From: Mycobacteriaceae bacterium
Lineage (GTDB): Bacteria > Actinomycetota > Actinomycetes > Mycobacteriales > Mycobacteriaceae
DNA: 64,000 nucleotides
Direction of reading: 5' to 3'
Assembly: GCA_028726465.1 (NCBI GenBank)
Contig: JAQYQB010000003.1
Span: 1-64,000 of the forward strand
Below the pieces are notes generated by a model, which worked only from the letters and a program-made list of their open reading frames with translations, made no database searches and had not been told where the DNA came from. A program made the translations under genes and the position numbers. The number at the start of each line of letters is the position of its first letter. Position 1 is the first letter of the stretch. Shown here one piece after another: positions 55,262 to 64,000 of this stretch.

Positions 55262-58114
55262 GTGGCTGATCGCCTTGTCGTCCGCGGCGCCCGCGAGCAC
55301 AACCTGCAAGGGGTAGATATCGACCTGCCCCGCGACAAAATGATTGTGTTCACCGGCCTGTCCGGCTCGGGCAAGTCCTCGCTGGCTTTCGACACCATTT
55401 TCGCAGAGGGCCAGCGCCGCTACGTGGAGTCACTGTCTTCCTATGCCCGTATGTTTCTGGGGCAGATGGACAAGCCGGACGTCGATTTCATCGACGGCCT
55501 GTCCCCGGCCGTGTCCATCGACCAGAAGTCGACCAACCACAACCCGCGCTCGACGGTCGGCACCATCACGGAGATCTACGACTACCTGCGCCTGCTGTTT
55601 TCGCGCGCGGGCACGGCGCACTGCCCGAAGTGCGACGCCGTCATCGAGCGGCAGACCCCGCAGCAGATTGTGGACACGGTCCTGGAGCACGAAGAAAAGC
55701 TGAAGTTCCAGGTGCTCGCCCCGGTGGTGCGCAAGCGCAAGGGCGAGTTCGTCGACCTCTTTGCCGACCTGGCCGCCCAGGGCTTTGCCCGCGTGCGCGT
55801 TGACGGCGAGGTCCACCAGTTGTCTAATCCGCCGAAGCTGAAGAAGCAGATCAAACACGACATCGAGGTGGTCGTCGACCGCCTGCAAGTCAAGGCCTCC
55901 CAGAAGCAGCGCCTGACGGATTCGGTGGAGACGGCCCTGCGCCTGGCCGAGGGCCTGGTGAGCATCGATTTCGTGGACCAGCCAGAACTCAACCACACCT
56001 ATTCGGAGAAGGCCGCCTGCCCGAACGGGCACCCGCTGACCATCGAGGAATACGAGCCGCGCGCCTTCTCCTTCAACTCGCCGTTCGGCGCCTGCCCGGT
56101 CTGCGACGGCCTGGGCACCCGCCTCAAGGTCGACGAGGACCTGCTCATCCCGGACCCGGACGCCCCGGCTGTCGATGCCGTCCAGCCCTGGCACTCCAGC
56201 CCCAATAGCCGCTACTTCGTCAAGCTGGTCGAGGGCCTGGGCAAAGCGCTGGACTTCGATCCGCACGCCCCGCTGAGCTCGCTGACCGACGAGCAGCGCG
56301 ATGCCTTGATCCACGGCACCGAGCAGGAAGTCCACGTCCGCTACAAGAACCGTTACGGCCGCCAGCGCAACTGGACCGCCCCCTTCGAGGGCGCGGTGGG
56401 CTTTATCGAGCGCAAGCTGGAGACCACCGACTCCGACTCGCAGAAGGACCGCCTGCTGCAGTACACGCGCCAGGTGCCGTGCCCGACCTGCCACGGCTCC
56501 CGCCTGAAGCCGGAAATCCTGGCCGTGCGCCTGGCCTCGGGCGCACACGGCGAGCAGTCCATCGCGGGGCTGACGGCCCTGTCCATCGAGGACGCCTCCG
56601 AGTTCCTGTCCACGCTGCAGCTGGGCCACCGCGAGGAGATCATCGCCGGCGCGGTGCTCAAGGAGATCCAGGCGCGCCTGCGCTTCCTGCTGGACGTCGG
56701 CCTGAACTACCTGACCTTGGACCGCGGTGCGTCCACGCTGTCCGGCGGCGAGGCCCAGCGCATCCGCCTGGCCACCCAGATAGGCTCCGGCCTGGCGGGC
56801 GTGCTCTACGTCCTAGACGAGCCGTCCATCGGCCTGCACCAGCGCGATAACCAGCGGCTCATCGCCACGCTGCAGCGGCTGCGGGATATCGGCAACACCC
56901 TGATCGTCGTCGAGCACGACGAGGACACCATCCGCCAGGCGGACTGGCTGGTGGATATCGGACCGCGCGCCGGCGAATACGGCGGCCACGTGGTCTACCA
57001 GGGCGAGCCGGACGGCATCGAAAGCTGCGAGGACTCCCTGACCGGGCAGTACCTGTCCGGGGCTAAGGTCCTGGCGGTGCCGGATCACCGCCGCGAGATC
57101 GACAAGCAGCGCGTGCTGAAGATCGTCGGCGCCCGGGAGAACAACCTCAAGGGCATCAACGTGACCATCCCGCTGGGCGTGCTGGTCTGCGTGACCGGCG
57201 TGTCCGGTTCGGGCAAGTCCACCGTGGTCAACCAGATCCTGGCCAAGACCCTGGCCAACGAGCTCAACCGCGCGCGCCAGGTGCCCGGCCGCGCCAAGCG
57301 CGTGGAGGGCATGGAGCACCTCGACAAGCTGGTGCAGGTTGACCAGAGCCCCATCGGGCGCACCCCGCGCTCGAACCCGGCGACCTACACGGGCGTGTTC
57401 GACAAGATCCGCAACCTGTTTGCCGAGACCCAGGAGGCCAAGGTGCGCGGCTACAAAGCCGGGCGCTTCTCCTTCAACGTCAAGGGCGGGCGCTGCGAGG
57501 CCTGCCACGGCGACGGCACCCTGAAGATCGAGATGAACTTCCTGCCGGACGTCTACGTGCCCTGCGAGGTTTGCAACGGCGCGCGCTACAACCGCGAGAC
57601 GCTCGAGGTCCAGTACAAGGGCAAGAACATCGCCGAGGTGCTGAACATGCCGATCTCGGAGGCCGCCGAGTTCTTCGAGCCGATCACCTCCATCCACCGC
57701 TACCTGCACACGCTGGTAGAGGTGGGCCTGGGCTACGTGCGGCTGGGCCAGGCGGCGACGACCCTGTCCGGCGGCGAGGCCCAGCGCGTCAAACTGGCCT
57801 CGGAGCTGCAGAAGCGGACCAACGGCCGGACCGTCTACATCCTGGACGAGCCGACCACGGGCCTGCACTTCGAGGACATCCGCAAGCTGATGCTGGTCAT
57901 CCAGGGCCTGGTGGACAAGGGCAACTCGGTCATCATCATCGAGCACAACCTGGACGTCATCAAGGCCGCCGACTGGCTAGTGGACATGGGCCCGGAGGGC
58001 GGCAACGGCGGCGGCACGGTCGTCGCGGAGGGTACTCCGGAGCAGGTCGCGGCCGTCGAAGGCTCCTATACCGGGCAGTTCCTCGCCGACGTTTTGACCC
58101 CGGCCGGCAAGTAG
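55262..58114 (+). CDS. uvrA: UvrABC system protein A
   Basis: ABC-type damage-recognition ATPase of nucleotide-excision repair; 950 residues. Two ATPase modules: Walker [10 protein letters not shown] near 32-40 and GVSGSGKST in the second half, each with an LSGGEAQR signature. Zinc-binding cysteines are visible in [19 protein letters not shown], and in [12 protein letters not shown] paired with [12 protein letters not shown] 55262 follows AAGGAAGG by 11 nt. It does not encode the extra domain of the drug-resistance UvrA2 type. Confidence 0.97.
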   Translation: MADRLVVRGAREHNLQGVDIDLPRDKMIVFTGLSGSGKSSLAFDTIFAEGQRRYVESLSSYARMFLGQMDKPDVDFIDGLSPAVSIDQKSTNHNPRSTVGTITEIYDYLRLLFSRAGTAHCPKCDAVIERQTPQQIVDTVLEHEEKLKFQVLAPVVRKRKGEFVDLFADLAAQGFARVRVDGEVHQLSNPPKLKKQIKHDIEVVVDRLQVKASQKQRLTDSVETALRLAEGLVSIDFVDQPELNHTYSEKAACPNGHPLTIEEYEPRAFSFNSPFGACPVCDGLGTRLKVDEDLLIPDPDAPAVDAVQPWHSSPNSRYFVKLVEGLGKALDFDPHAPLSSLTDEQRDALIHGTEQEVHVRYKNRYGRQRNWTAPFEGAVGFIERKLETTDSDSQKDRLLQYTRQVPCPTCHGSRLKPEILAVRLASGAHGEQSIAGLTALSIEDASEFLSTLQLGHREEIIAGAVLKEIQARLRFLLDVGLNYLTLDRGASTLSGGEAQRIRLATQIGSGLAGVLYVLDEPSIGLHQRDNQRLIATLQRLRDIGNTLIVVEHDEDTIRQADWLVDIGPRAGEYGGHVVYQGEPDGIESCEDSLTGQYLSGAKVLAVPDHRREIDKQRVLKIVGARENNLKGINVTIPLGVLVCVTGVSGSGKSTVVNQILAKTLANELNRARQVPGRAKRVEGMEHLDKLVQVDQSPIGRTPRSNPATYTGVFDKIRNLFAETQEAKVRGYKAGRFSFNVKGGRCEACHGDGTLKIEMNFLPDVYVPCEVCNGARYNRETLEVQYKGKNIAEVLNMPISEAAEFFEPITSIHRYLHTLVEVGLGYVRLGQAATTLSGGEAQRVKLASELQKRTNGRTVYILDEPTTGLHFEDIRKLMLVIQGLVDKGNSVIIIEHNLDVIKAADWLVDMGPEGGNGGGTVVAEGTPEQVAAVEGSYTGQFLADVLTPAGK

Positions 58115-58150
58115 CCGAGTTGGCCGCGGAAAGGGGAGCGGGGCCGCGAT

Positions 58151-58179
58151 TTGGTGGGCCGCGGGTGGCGTGCTAATGT
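58151..58179 (+). promoter_or_regulatory. infC operon promoter
   Basis: TTGGTG (58151-58156) and TAATGT (58174-58179) with a 17-bp spacer and a preceding TGC (extended -10). The predicted start near 58186 gives a leader of about 220 nt. Confidence 0.6.
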
Positions 58180-58185
58180 TGTTGG

Positions 58186-58408
58186 CACTACCGCCCGTGG
58201 TACCTTCCATAAGGTTTCCGGGTCACAAGCGGAGATTCTCCCACCCCCAGCCGCCTAGAGCAGGCAACGGGTCAAAAGGTAACCGAGCCCCTCGGGGCGC
58301 GGTATCTAGGTGAGACCTCCCGGCTGTCAGTTTTGGCAGGCGGGTTTCTTTGTTTGTGGCGTTGGTAGGCGAATTAACTATTGACCCTTCTCACTTAGGA
58401 GACACACA
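58186..58408 (+). promoter_or_regulatory. Structured infC leader with internal terminator (candidate attenuator)
   Basis: The leader contains hairpins ACCTT-CCAT-AAGGT (58202-58215) and CCGAG-CCC-CTCGG (58283-58295), then a terminator: CCCG(G)CTGTCA (58319-58329) pairs with TGGCAG(G)CGGG (58334-58344) and is followed by TTTCTTTGTTT. Because the terminator lies before infC rather than after an operon, regulated read-through is likely. In Bacillus the same operon is controlled by L20 binding to a leader; no L20-site homology is claimed here. Confidence 0.6.
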
Positions 58409-58930
58409 ATCAGCGCTGAAGCTCGCATCAATGAGCGAATCCGAGTACCCGAAGTTCGTCTGATCGGACCCGAGGGTGAACAGGTAGGAGTTGTCCGTAC
58501 CGACGACGCCCGCAAGGTTGCGTACGAAGCCGATTTGGACTTGGTCGAGGTTGCCCCGAAGGCGAAGCCGCCGGTGGCCAAGATCATGGACTACGGCAAG
58601 TACAAGTACGAGCAGGCCCAGAAGGCTCGTGAGGCTCGCAAGAACCAGCAACAGACTGTGGTCAAGGAGCAGAAGTTCCGTCCTAAGATCGATGACCACG
58701 ATTACGAGACCAAAAAGGGCAATGTTGTTCGCTTCCTCGAAAAGGGCTCCAAGGTCAAGGTGACCATCATGTTCCGCGGTCGCGAGCAGTCGCGTCCGGA
58801 ACTCGGTTTCCGCCTGCTGGAGCGGCTGGCTGAGGACGTCGCGGAGGTCGGCGTCGTCGAGTCCCGCCCCAAGCAGGATGGCCGCAACATGACCATGGTC
58901 TTGGGCCCGGTTCGCAAGGGTAAGAAGTAG
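58409..58930 (+). CDS. infC: Translation initiation factor IF-3 (ATC start codon)
   Basis: Initiation factor that proofreads start codons and prevents 70S association; 173 residues. The protein must begin at ATC 58409: homologues start near [20 protein letters not shown], an in-frame TGA lies at 58382-58384, AGGAG is 7 nt upstream of ATC, and no ATG, GTG or TTG occurs in frame until TTG 58535, which would remove 42 conserved residues. Rare starts of the ATT/ATC type are the hallmark of infC, allowing IF-3 to repress its own translation. First gene of infC-rpmI-rplT. Confidence 0.95.
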   Translation: MSAEARINERIRVPEVRLIGPEGEQVGVVRTDDARKVAYEADLDLVEVAPKAKPPVAKIMDYGKYKYEQAQKAREARKNQQQTVVKEQKFRPKIDDHDYETKKGNVVRFLEKGSKVKVTIMFRGREQSRPELGFRLLERLAEDVAEVGVVESRPKQDGRNMTMVLGPVRKGKK

Positions 58931-58963
58931 ACCACACACTAGGGATTTAAGGACTTAATTCTC

Positions 58964-59158
58964 ATGAAGCAGAAGACCCACAAGGGCACCGCCAAGCGTA
59001 TTAAGGTGACCGGTTCCGGCAAGCTGCGCCGTGAGCAGGCTGGCCGTCGCCACCTGCTGGAGGGCAAGCCCTCCAAGCGCACCCGTCGTCTGAAGGGCAC
59101 CGAGGCTGTCGCCCAGTCCGACGTCAAGCGCGTCAAGCGCCTGCTCGGCCGCTCCTAG
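58964..59158 (+). CDS. rpmI: 50S ribosomal protein L35
   Basis: Highly basic 64-residue protein; [20 protein letters not shown] is the diagnostic N-terminus. It lies between infC and rplT as in most bacteria, 33 nt after infC. Confidence 0.97.
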   Translation: MKQKTHKGTAKRIKVTGSGKLRREQAGRRHLLEGKPSKRTRRLKGTEAVAQSDVKRVKRLLGRS

Positions 59159-59215
59159 TAGCGCCGAACCCACCCCACCTCAATACCGTCGAGAAAGATT
59201 TAAGGAAGTACTACC

Positions 59216-59599
59216 GTGGCACGAGTAAAGCGCTCTGTGAACGCCAAGAAGAAGCGTCGCGCGATTCTGAAGTCCGCTAAGGGCTACCGTGGCGCCCGTT
59301 CCCGCCGCTACCGCATTGCGAAGGAACAGTGGCTGCACTCCATGACTTACGCTTACCGCGATCGTCGCGCCCGTAAGTCCGAGTTCCGCAAGCTGTGGAT
59401 CCAGCGCATCAACGCTGCAGCCCGCATGAACGACCTGACCTACAACCGTCTCATCCACGGCCTGCGCCTAGCTGAGATCGAGGTCGACCGCAAGATCCTG
59501 GCCGAGCTGGCCGTCAACGACTTCGACGCCTTCTCCGCGCTGTGCGACGCCGCCAAGGCCGCCCTGCCGGAGGACGTCAACGCCCCGAAGGCTGCCTAA
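59216..59599 (+). CDS. rplT: 50S ribosomal protein L20
   Basis: 127-residue rRNA-binding protein needed for early 50S assembly; begins [20 protein letters not shown] after the GTG start at 59216, with AAGGAAG upstream. The C-terminal globular domain ([20 protein letters not shown]) is the part that binds leader mRNA in other bacteria. Last gene of the operon; a terminator follows. Confidence 0.97.
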   Translation: MARVKRSVNAKKKRRAILKSAKGYRGARSRRYRIAKEQWLHSMTYAYRDRRARKSEFRKLWIQRINAAARMNDLTYNRLIHGLRLAEIEVDRKILAELAVNDFDAFSALCDAAKAALPEDVNAPKAA

Positions 59600-59641
59600 G
59601 CCTTAACGGCTCTCGGAGTAGTTTCACTACTTCGCCTTCCA

Positions 59642-59688
59642 CCCCGCGCCCGCCACTGTTTAACAGTGCGCCGGTCGCGGGGCTTTTT
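59642..59688 (+). terminator. Terminator of the infC operon
   Basis: CCCCGCG (59642-59648) pairs with CGCGGGG (59676-59682), with an inner CACTGTT/AACAGTG hairpin, then TTTTT (59684-59688). Confidence 0.93.
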
Positions 59689-59749
59689 GGTATCTGGGCC
59701 TGCGGTCCCCGTGCGGGTGGGTGGTGGCCTGACTGCTAGATTGGCGGGT

Positions 59750-60550
59750 ATGACACTGGACTTTTCCCAACCTCTAACCGAACGCACGCCCCGCGTGGCC
59801 AAAGCCACGAAGCTGCACCGCGCCGCGGCCCGCCGGAAGGCCGGCGCTTTCCTCATCGAGGGCGAGAACGCCGTCGATGCCGCCGTGTCCACCGGCGCAG
59901 CCACCGACGTCTTCGCCACCGAGCAGGCAGCGTCGCGTTTCTCGGAGATCCTTACCGCCGCTGGCTATATGGACGTCTACGTCCACCCCATTACGGACAA
60001 GGCCGCCAAGTTGCTGTCCGACACCGCGACGACCACCGGCCTGTTCGCCGTATGCCGCCCAGTGCTGTGGTCGGCCGGCAAGATCCTGGCGGGCAAGCCC
60101 TCGCTGGTTTCGGTGCCGGTGCTGACCAGCGAGCCGGGCAACGCCGGCACCCTGATTCGCACCTCGGACGCGATGGGCGCCGACGGGGTCATCTTCGCCG
60201 GCGAGACCGTCGATCCGCTGGGCTGCAAGGTGGCGCGGGCCTCGGCCGGCTCGCTGTTCCACGTGCCGGTGGCGCGCGAGACCAACGTCAAGGACGTGCT
60301 GGGCCAGCTGCGCTCCCACGACCTGCAGATCCTGGCCACCGCCGCCGATGGGGAAGCGGATCTCGCGGACGTGGATCTCTCGCAACCGACGGCCTGGCTC
60401 TTCGGCAACGAGGCCCACGGGCTGGGCCGGGACCTACTGGACCAGGCGGACCTGCGGGTGCGGATCCCGATTCGGGGCCGCGCCGAGTCCCTCAATCTCG
60501 CGACCGCCGCCAGTATCTGCCTCTACGAGTCCGCCAAAGCGCAGAGCTAG
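59750..60550 (+). CDS. SpoU/TrmH-family RNA 2'-O-methyltransferase
   Basis: SPOUT methyltransferase of 266 residues with an N-terminal substrate-binding domain (KAGAFLIEGENAVDAAV) and the knotted SAM domain: NAGTLIRTSDAMGADGVIF, LFGNEAHGL and the C-terminal IPIRGRAESLNLATAASI. The exact rRNA or tRNA target is unknown. ATG 59750 is 7 nt after TAGATT (59737-59742), so leaderless. The upstream-open frame runs into the rplT terminator and is not used. Confidence 0.92.
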   Translation: MTLDFSQPLTERTPRVAKATKLHRAAARRKAGAFLIEGENAVDAAVSTGAATDVFATEQAASRFSEILTAAGYMDVYVHPITDKAAKLLSDTATTTGLFAVCRPVLWSAGKILAGKPSLVSVPVLTSEPGNAGTLIRTSDAMGADGVIFAGETVDPLGCKVARASAGSLFHVPVARETNVKDVLGQLRSHDLQILATAADGEADLADVDLSQPTAWLFGNEAHGLGRDLLDQADLRVRIPIRGRAESLNLATAASICLYESAKAQS

Positions 60551-60572
60551 CCCGAACTAGCCCGAACTAGCC
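60547..60572 (+). repeat. Short 10-bp tandem repeat at the end of the SpoU gene
   Basis: CTAGCCCGAA occurs twice in direct succession (60547, 60557) followed by CTAGCC; the first copy contains the stop codon. About 2.6 units. Confidence 0.8.
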
Positions 60573-60671
60573 GGGGTTGACGCAGGGATAAAATTCCCGC
60601 CCCGGCGCCGGTGTGCACGGTAACAGCGGGTAACATAGCCTGCGTTAGTTTAAGCGTGAGAAGAAGGTTGA

Positions 60672-61724
<1,053 letters not shown>

Positions 61725-61762
61725 GCCGCTACCCAGACTCTTAGAAAGGAAGAATTCACCAC

Positions 61763-64000
61763 ATGCTTATTTCGCAAGGCTGGGTAACCCGCGTGCTTGG
61801 CACCCAGAACCCGGACTGGTCGGTCAGCGCTGAGGAGCTCGACAGCGGCTTTGTGCGCGTCGGTTTCGAAACCGAGGGCTACGCCGCGCTGCCGGAGTCG
61901 ACCGGCCCGCTGGTCATCGGCCGCGTCGAGGAGATTGAGGAGCTGACCGGCTTCAAGAAGCCGATCCGCTACTGCCAGGTCAACGTGGGCGAGGCCAACG
62001 GCACCGGCGAGCTGCAGGGCATCATCTGCGGCGCCCGCAACTTCCGCGAGGGCGACTACGTGGTCGTCGCGCTGCCCGGCTCCGAGCTGCCCGGCGGCTT
62101 CAAGATTGCCGCGCGCGAGACCTACGACCACATCTCCAACGGCATGCTGGCCTCGGCCGCCGAGCTGGGCTTCGGCGAGAAGGCCGACGGCATCATCACC
62201 CTCGGGGAGGACGCCGGCCCGGTCGGCCGCGACGCCCGCGAGATCATCGGCCTGGACGAGACCGTCTTCGACGTCAACATCACCCCGGACCGCGGCTACG
62301 CGCTGTCGGTGCGCGGCCTGGCCCGCGAGGTGGCCTCGGCCTTCGACGCCGACTACCGCGACCTGGCCGAGGACCCGGCCGCCGCGGGCATCGATACCGC
62401 CCACGTACCGGCGGCCGACGATGCCGCCGGCGCCCTGCCGGTCGACTTGCGGGAGGAGACCAAGGCCCAGCGCTTCGGCCTGCGCAAGGTCACCGGCATC
62501 GATCCGCACGCGCGCACGCCGTTCTGGCTGGAGCGCGAGCTCATGCTCTCCGGCCAGCGCAGCGTCAATCTGCCGACCGACGTCACCAACTACATCATGC
62601 TGCTGCTCGGCTCGCCGATGCACGCCTTCGACGCCAACCAGGTCTCCGGCGGGCTGGTCATCCGCAACGCCCAGGCAGGGGAGAGCTTCCAGACCCTGGA
62701 TCACGTAGACCGCACTCTGGACGCCGAGGACGTCGTCATCTGCGACGACAACGGCATCCAGTCCCTGGCCGGCGTGATGGGCGGAACCACCTCGGAGATC
62801 TCGGACGATACCACCGACGTCATCTTCGAGGCCGCCATCTGGGATCCGATCACCGTGGCGCGGACCTCCCGCCGCCACAAGCTGTCCTCGGAGGCCTCCC
62901 GCCGCTTCGAGCGCGGCGTGGACCCTGCCTTGGTAGAGGTCGCCCTGGACTACGCCTGCGCACTGCTGCAGCAGCTGGCCGGCGGCACCATCGAGGCCGG
63001 GCGCACGCTCATCGGCGAGGTCGCGCAGCCGGCCGCCATCGAGCTGCCCGTGGATATGCCCGGCCGCTACGCCGGCGTCGACTACTCGCTCGAGACCGTC
63101 GTTAACCGCCTCCAGGAGGTCGGCTGTCAGGTCGAGAACGCGGACTCCGAGACCTTGTCGGTTACCCCGGCTACCTGGCGCACGGACATCGGCATGGACG
63201 TCGACCTCATCGAGGAAGTCCTGCGCCTAGAGGGCCTGGCCGAAATCCCGTCCGTCCTGCCGACCCCGCGCGGCGGCCGCGGCCTGACCCCGGCGCAGAA
63301 GCGCCGCCGGGCGATCGGCCACAGCCTGGCCTACTCCGGCTACGCGGAAATCATCCCGTCGCCGTTCGTGGCCAACGACACCTTCGACGTCTGGGGCCTG
63401 GCTGCCGACGATGCCCGCCGCCAGACCGTCGCCGTACAAAACCCGCTGGAGGCTGACAAGGCCCAGCTGTCGACGACCCTGCTGCCGAATATCCTGGAAG
63501 CGCTCAACCGCAACGTCTCCCGCGGCCAGGCCAACCTGCGCCTGTACGGCCTGCAGCAGGTCTCCTTCCGCCGCGCGGACGTCACGCCAATGCCCTCTGT
63601 CGAGTCCCGTCCGGACGACGAGACCCTGGCCGAGCTGCTGGGTACCCTGCCGGAGCAGCCGCTGCACGTAGCCACCGTCTCCGCCGGCTTCGCGGACAAC
63701 CCGGGCCCGTGGGGCGAGGGCCGCGCCTACACCTACGCGGACGCCATCGAGTCGGCGCGCATCGTCGCGCGGGCGGCCGGCGTGGAGCTGGACGTGGAAG
63801 CCGCTAGCGAGCTGCCGTGGCACCCGGGCCGCTGCGCCGCGCTGAAGGTGGGCGAGAAGGTCGTCGGCTACGCCGGCGAGCTGCACCCGCAGGTGCTGGA
63901 GAAGCTGGGCGCGCCGGAGCGCACCTGCGCCATGGAGCTGGATGTTACGGCCCTGCCGCTGGACGAGCGCTTCCCGGCGCCGGTGCTCTCGGCCTTCCCG
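61763..64000 (+). CDS. pheT: Phenylalanyl-tRNA synthetase beta subunit (3' truncated by window edge)
   Basis: The first 746 codons are in the window, open to the last base without a stop. The N-terminus MLISQGWVTRVL is followed by an EMAP/tRNA-binding domain (about 40-150, ICGARNFREGDYVVVALPG), the B3/B4 editing domain, a B5 domain and the start of the catalytic-like core (KLSSEASRRFERGVDP; EEVLRLEGLAEIPSVLPTPR). The beta subunit edits Tyr-tRNA-Phe and forms the alpha2-beta2 enzyme. ATG 61763 follows AAAGGAAG. The last ~80-100 residues (anticodon-binding domain) lie outside. Confidence 0.96.
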   Translation, partial: MLISQGWVTRVLGTQNPDWSVSAEELDSGFVRVGFETEGYAALPESTGPLVIGRVEEIEELTGFKKPIRYCQVNVGEANGTGELQGIICGARNFREGDYVVVALPGSELPGGFKIAARETYDHISNGMLASAAELGFGEKADGIITLGEDAGPVGRDAREIIGLDETVFDVNITPDRGYALSVRGLAREVASAFDADYRDLAEDPAAAGIDTAHVPAADDAAGALPVDLREETKAQRFGLRKVTGIDPHARTPFWLERELMLSGQRSVNLPTDVTNYIMLLLGSPMHAFDANQVSGGLVIRNAQAGESFQTLDHVDRTLDAEDVVICDDNGIQSLAGVMGGTTSEISDDTTDVIFEAAIWDPITVARTSRRHKLSSEASRRFERGVDPALVEVALDYACALLQQLAGGTIEAGRTLIGEVAQPAAIELPVDMPGRYAGVDYSLETVVNRLQEVGCQVENADSETLSVTPATWRTDIGMDVDLIEEVLRLEGLAEIPSVLPTPRGGRGLTPAQKRRRAIGHSLAYSGYAEIIPSPFVANDTFDVWGLAADDARRQTVAVQNPLEADKAQLSTTLLPNILEALNRNVSRGQANLRLYGLQQVSFRRADVTPMPSVESRPDDETLAELLGTLPEQPLHVATVSAGFADNPGPWGEGRAYTYADAIESARIVARAAGVELDVEAASELPWHPGRCAALKVGEKVVGYAGELHPQVLEKLGAPERTCAMELDVTALPLDERFPAPVLSAFP

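Overview
The window is a GC-rich (roughly 65 %), almost entirely chromosomal housekeeping segment of an actinobacterium of the genus Corynebacterium. The evidence is the gene order, which runs ilvBNC, serA, leuB, gltX, ltbR/leuCD, gpsA, ddl, thiL, ung, recG, rsmD, coaD, polA, rpsA, ptsG, coaE, uvrB, uvrA, infC-rpmI-rplT, pheST and parallels the C. glutamicum chromosome as I remember it. The proteins are corynebacterial in character (PtsG, the Odx-type FAH protein, LtbR), and many genes have a TANNNT -10 box 6-8 nt before the start codon, as expected for leaderless mRNAs. No phage, insertion sequence, plasmid or CRISPR locus was seen.

Layout. 1-9 kb: branched-chain amino-acid synthesis (ilvB 3' end, ilvN, ilvC), a zinc/cation exporter, a DUF262 protein, a lipoprotein, serA, and leuB behind a 19-bp tandem repeat. 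9-17 kb: a second lipoprotein with a related N-terminal domain, a cNMP/CBS/nucleotidyltransferase protein paired with a DnaQ-like exonuclease, odx, a methyltransferase, isochorismate synthase and gltX. 17.4-18.6 kb: tRNA-Gln, two identical tRNA-Glu genes, and between the latter a gene-poor, highly structured stretch with a possible small RNA. 18.6-22 kb: a DedA-family gene broken by an in-frame amber codon, then the ltbR/leuCD leucine locus with a dyad operator in the divergent promoter. 22-34 kb: a membrane protein, a MutT1-like NUDIX/phosphatase, gpsA, ddl, a duplicated DUF3515 protein, thiL, ung, a DAK-domain protein, recG, a small biotinyl-like protein, rsmD, coaD and a TauE/SafE permease. 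34-39 kb: minus-strand HNH/DUF222, DUF368 and an amino-acid ABC transporter operon. 39-54 kb: an unusual short tRNA with a Leu anticodon, polA, an RDD protein, rpsA, ptsG-coaE, uvrB, two UspA proteins, an App1-type phosphatase, a HelD-like helicase and a DoxX protein. 54.5-64 kb: an MBL hydrolase, uvrA, the infC operon (ATC start and a leader with a terminator), rplT, an rRNA methyltransferase, pheS and the 5' part of pheT.

Functionally the window joins amino-acid biosynthesis (Val/Ile/Leu/Ser), CoA synthesis (coaD, coaE), translation (gltX, pheST, infC, L35, L20, S1, tRNAs), DNA repair (ung, recG, polA, uvrA, uvrB) and sugar uptake. The points most worth a second look are the mosaic ilvB at the left edge, the structured RNA region between the tRNA-Glu copies, the short-variable-loop tRNA(CAA), the nonsense-interrupted DedA gene beside an intact DUF368 gene, and the infC leader. 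I did not find a convincing new defence or mobile system. All calls come from reading the sequence and from memory of protein families; no database search was run.
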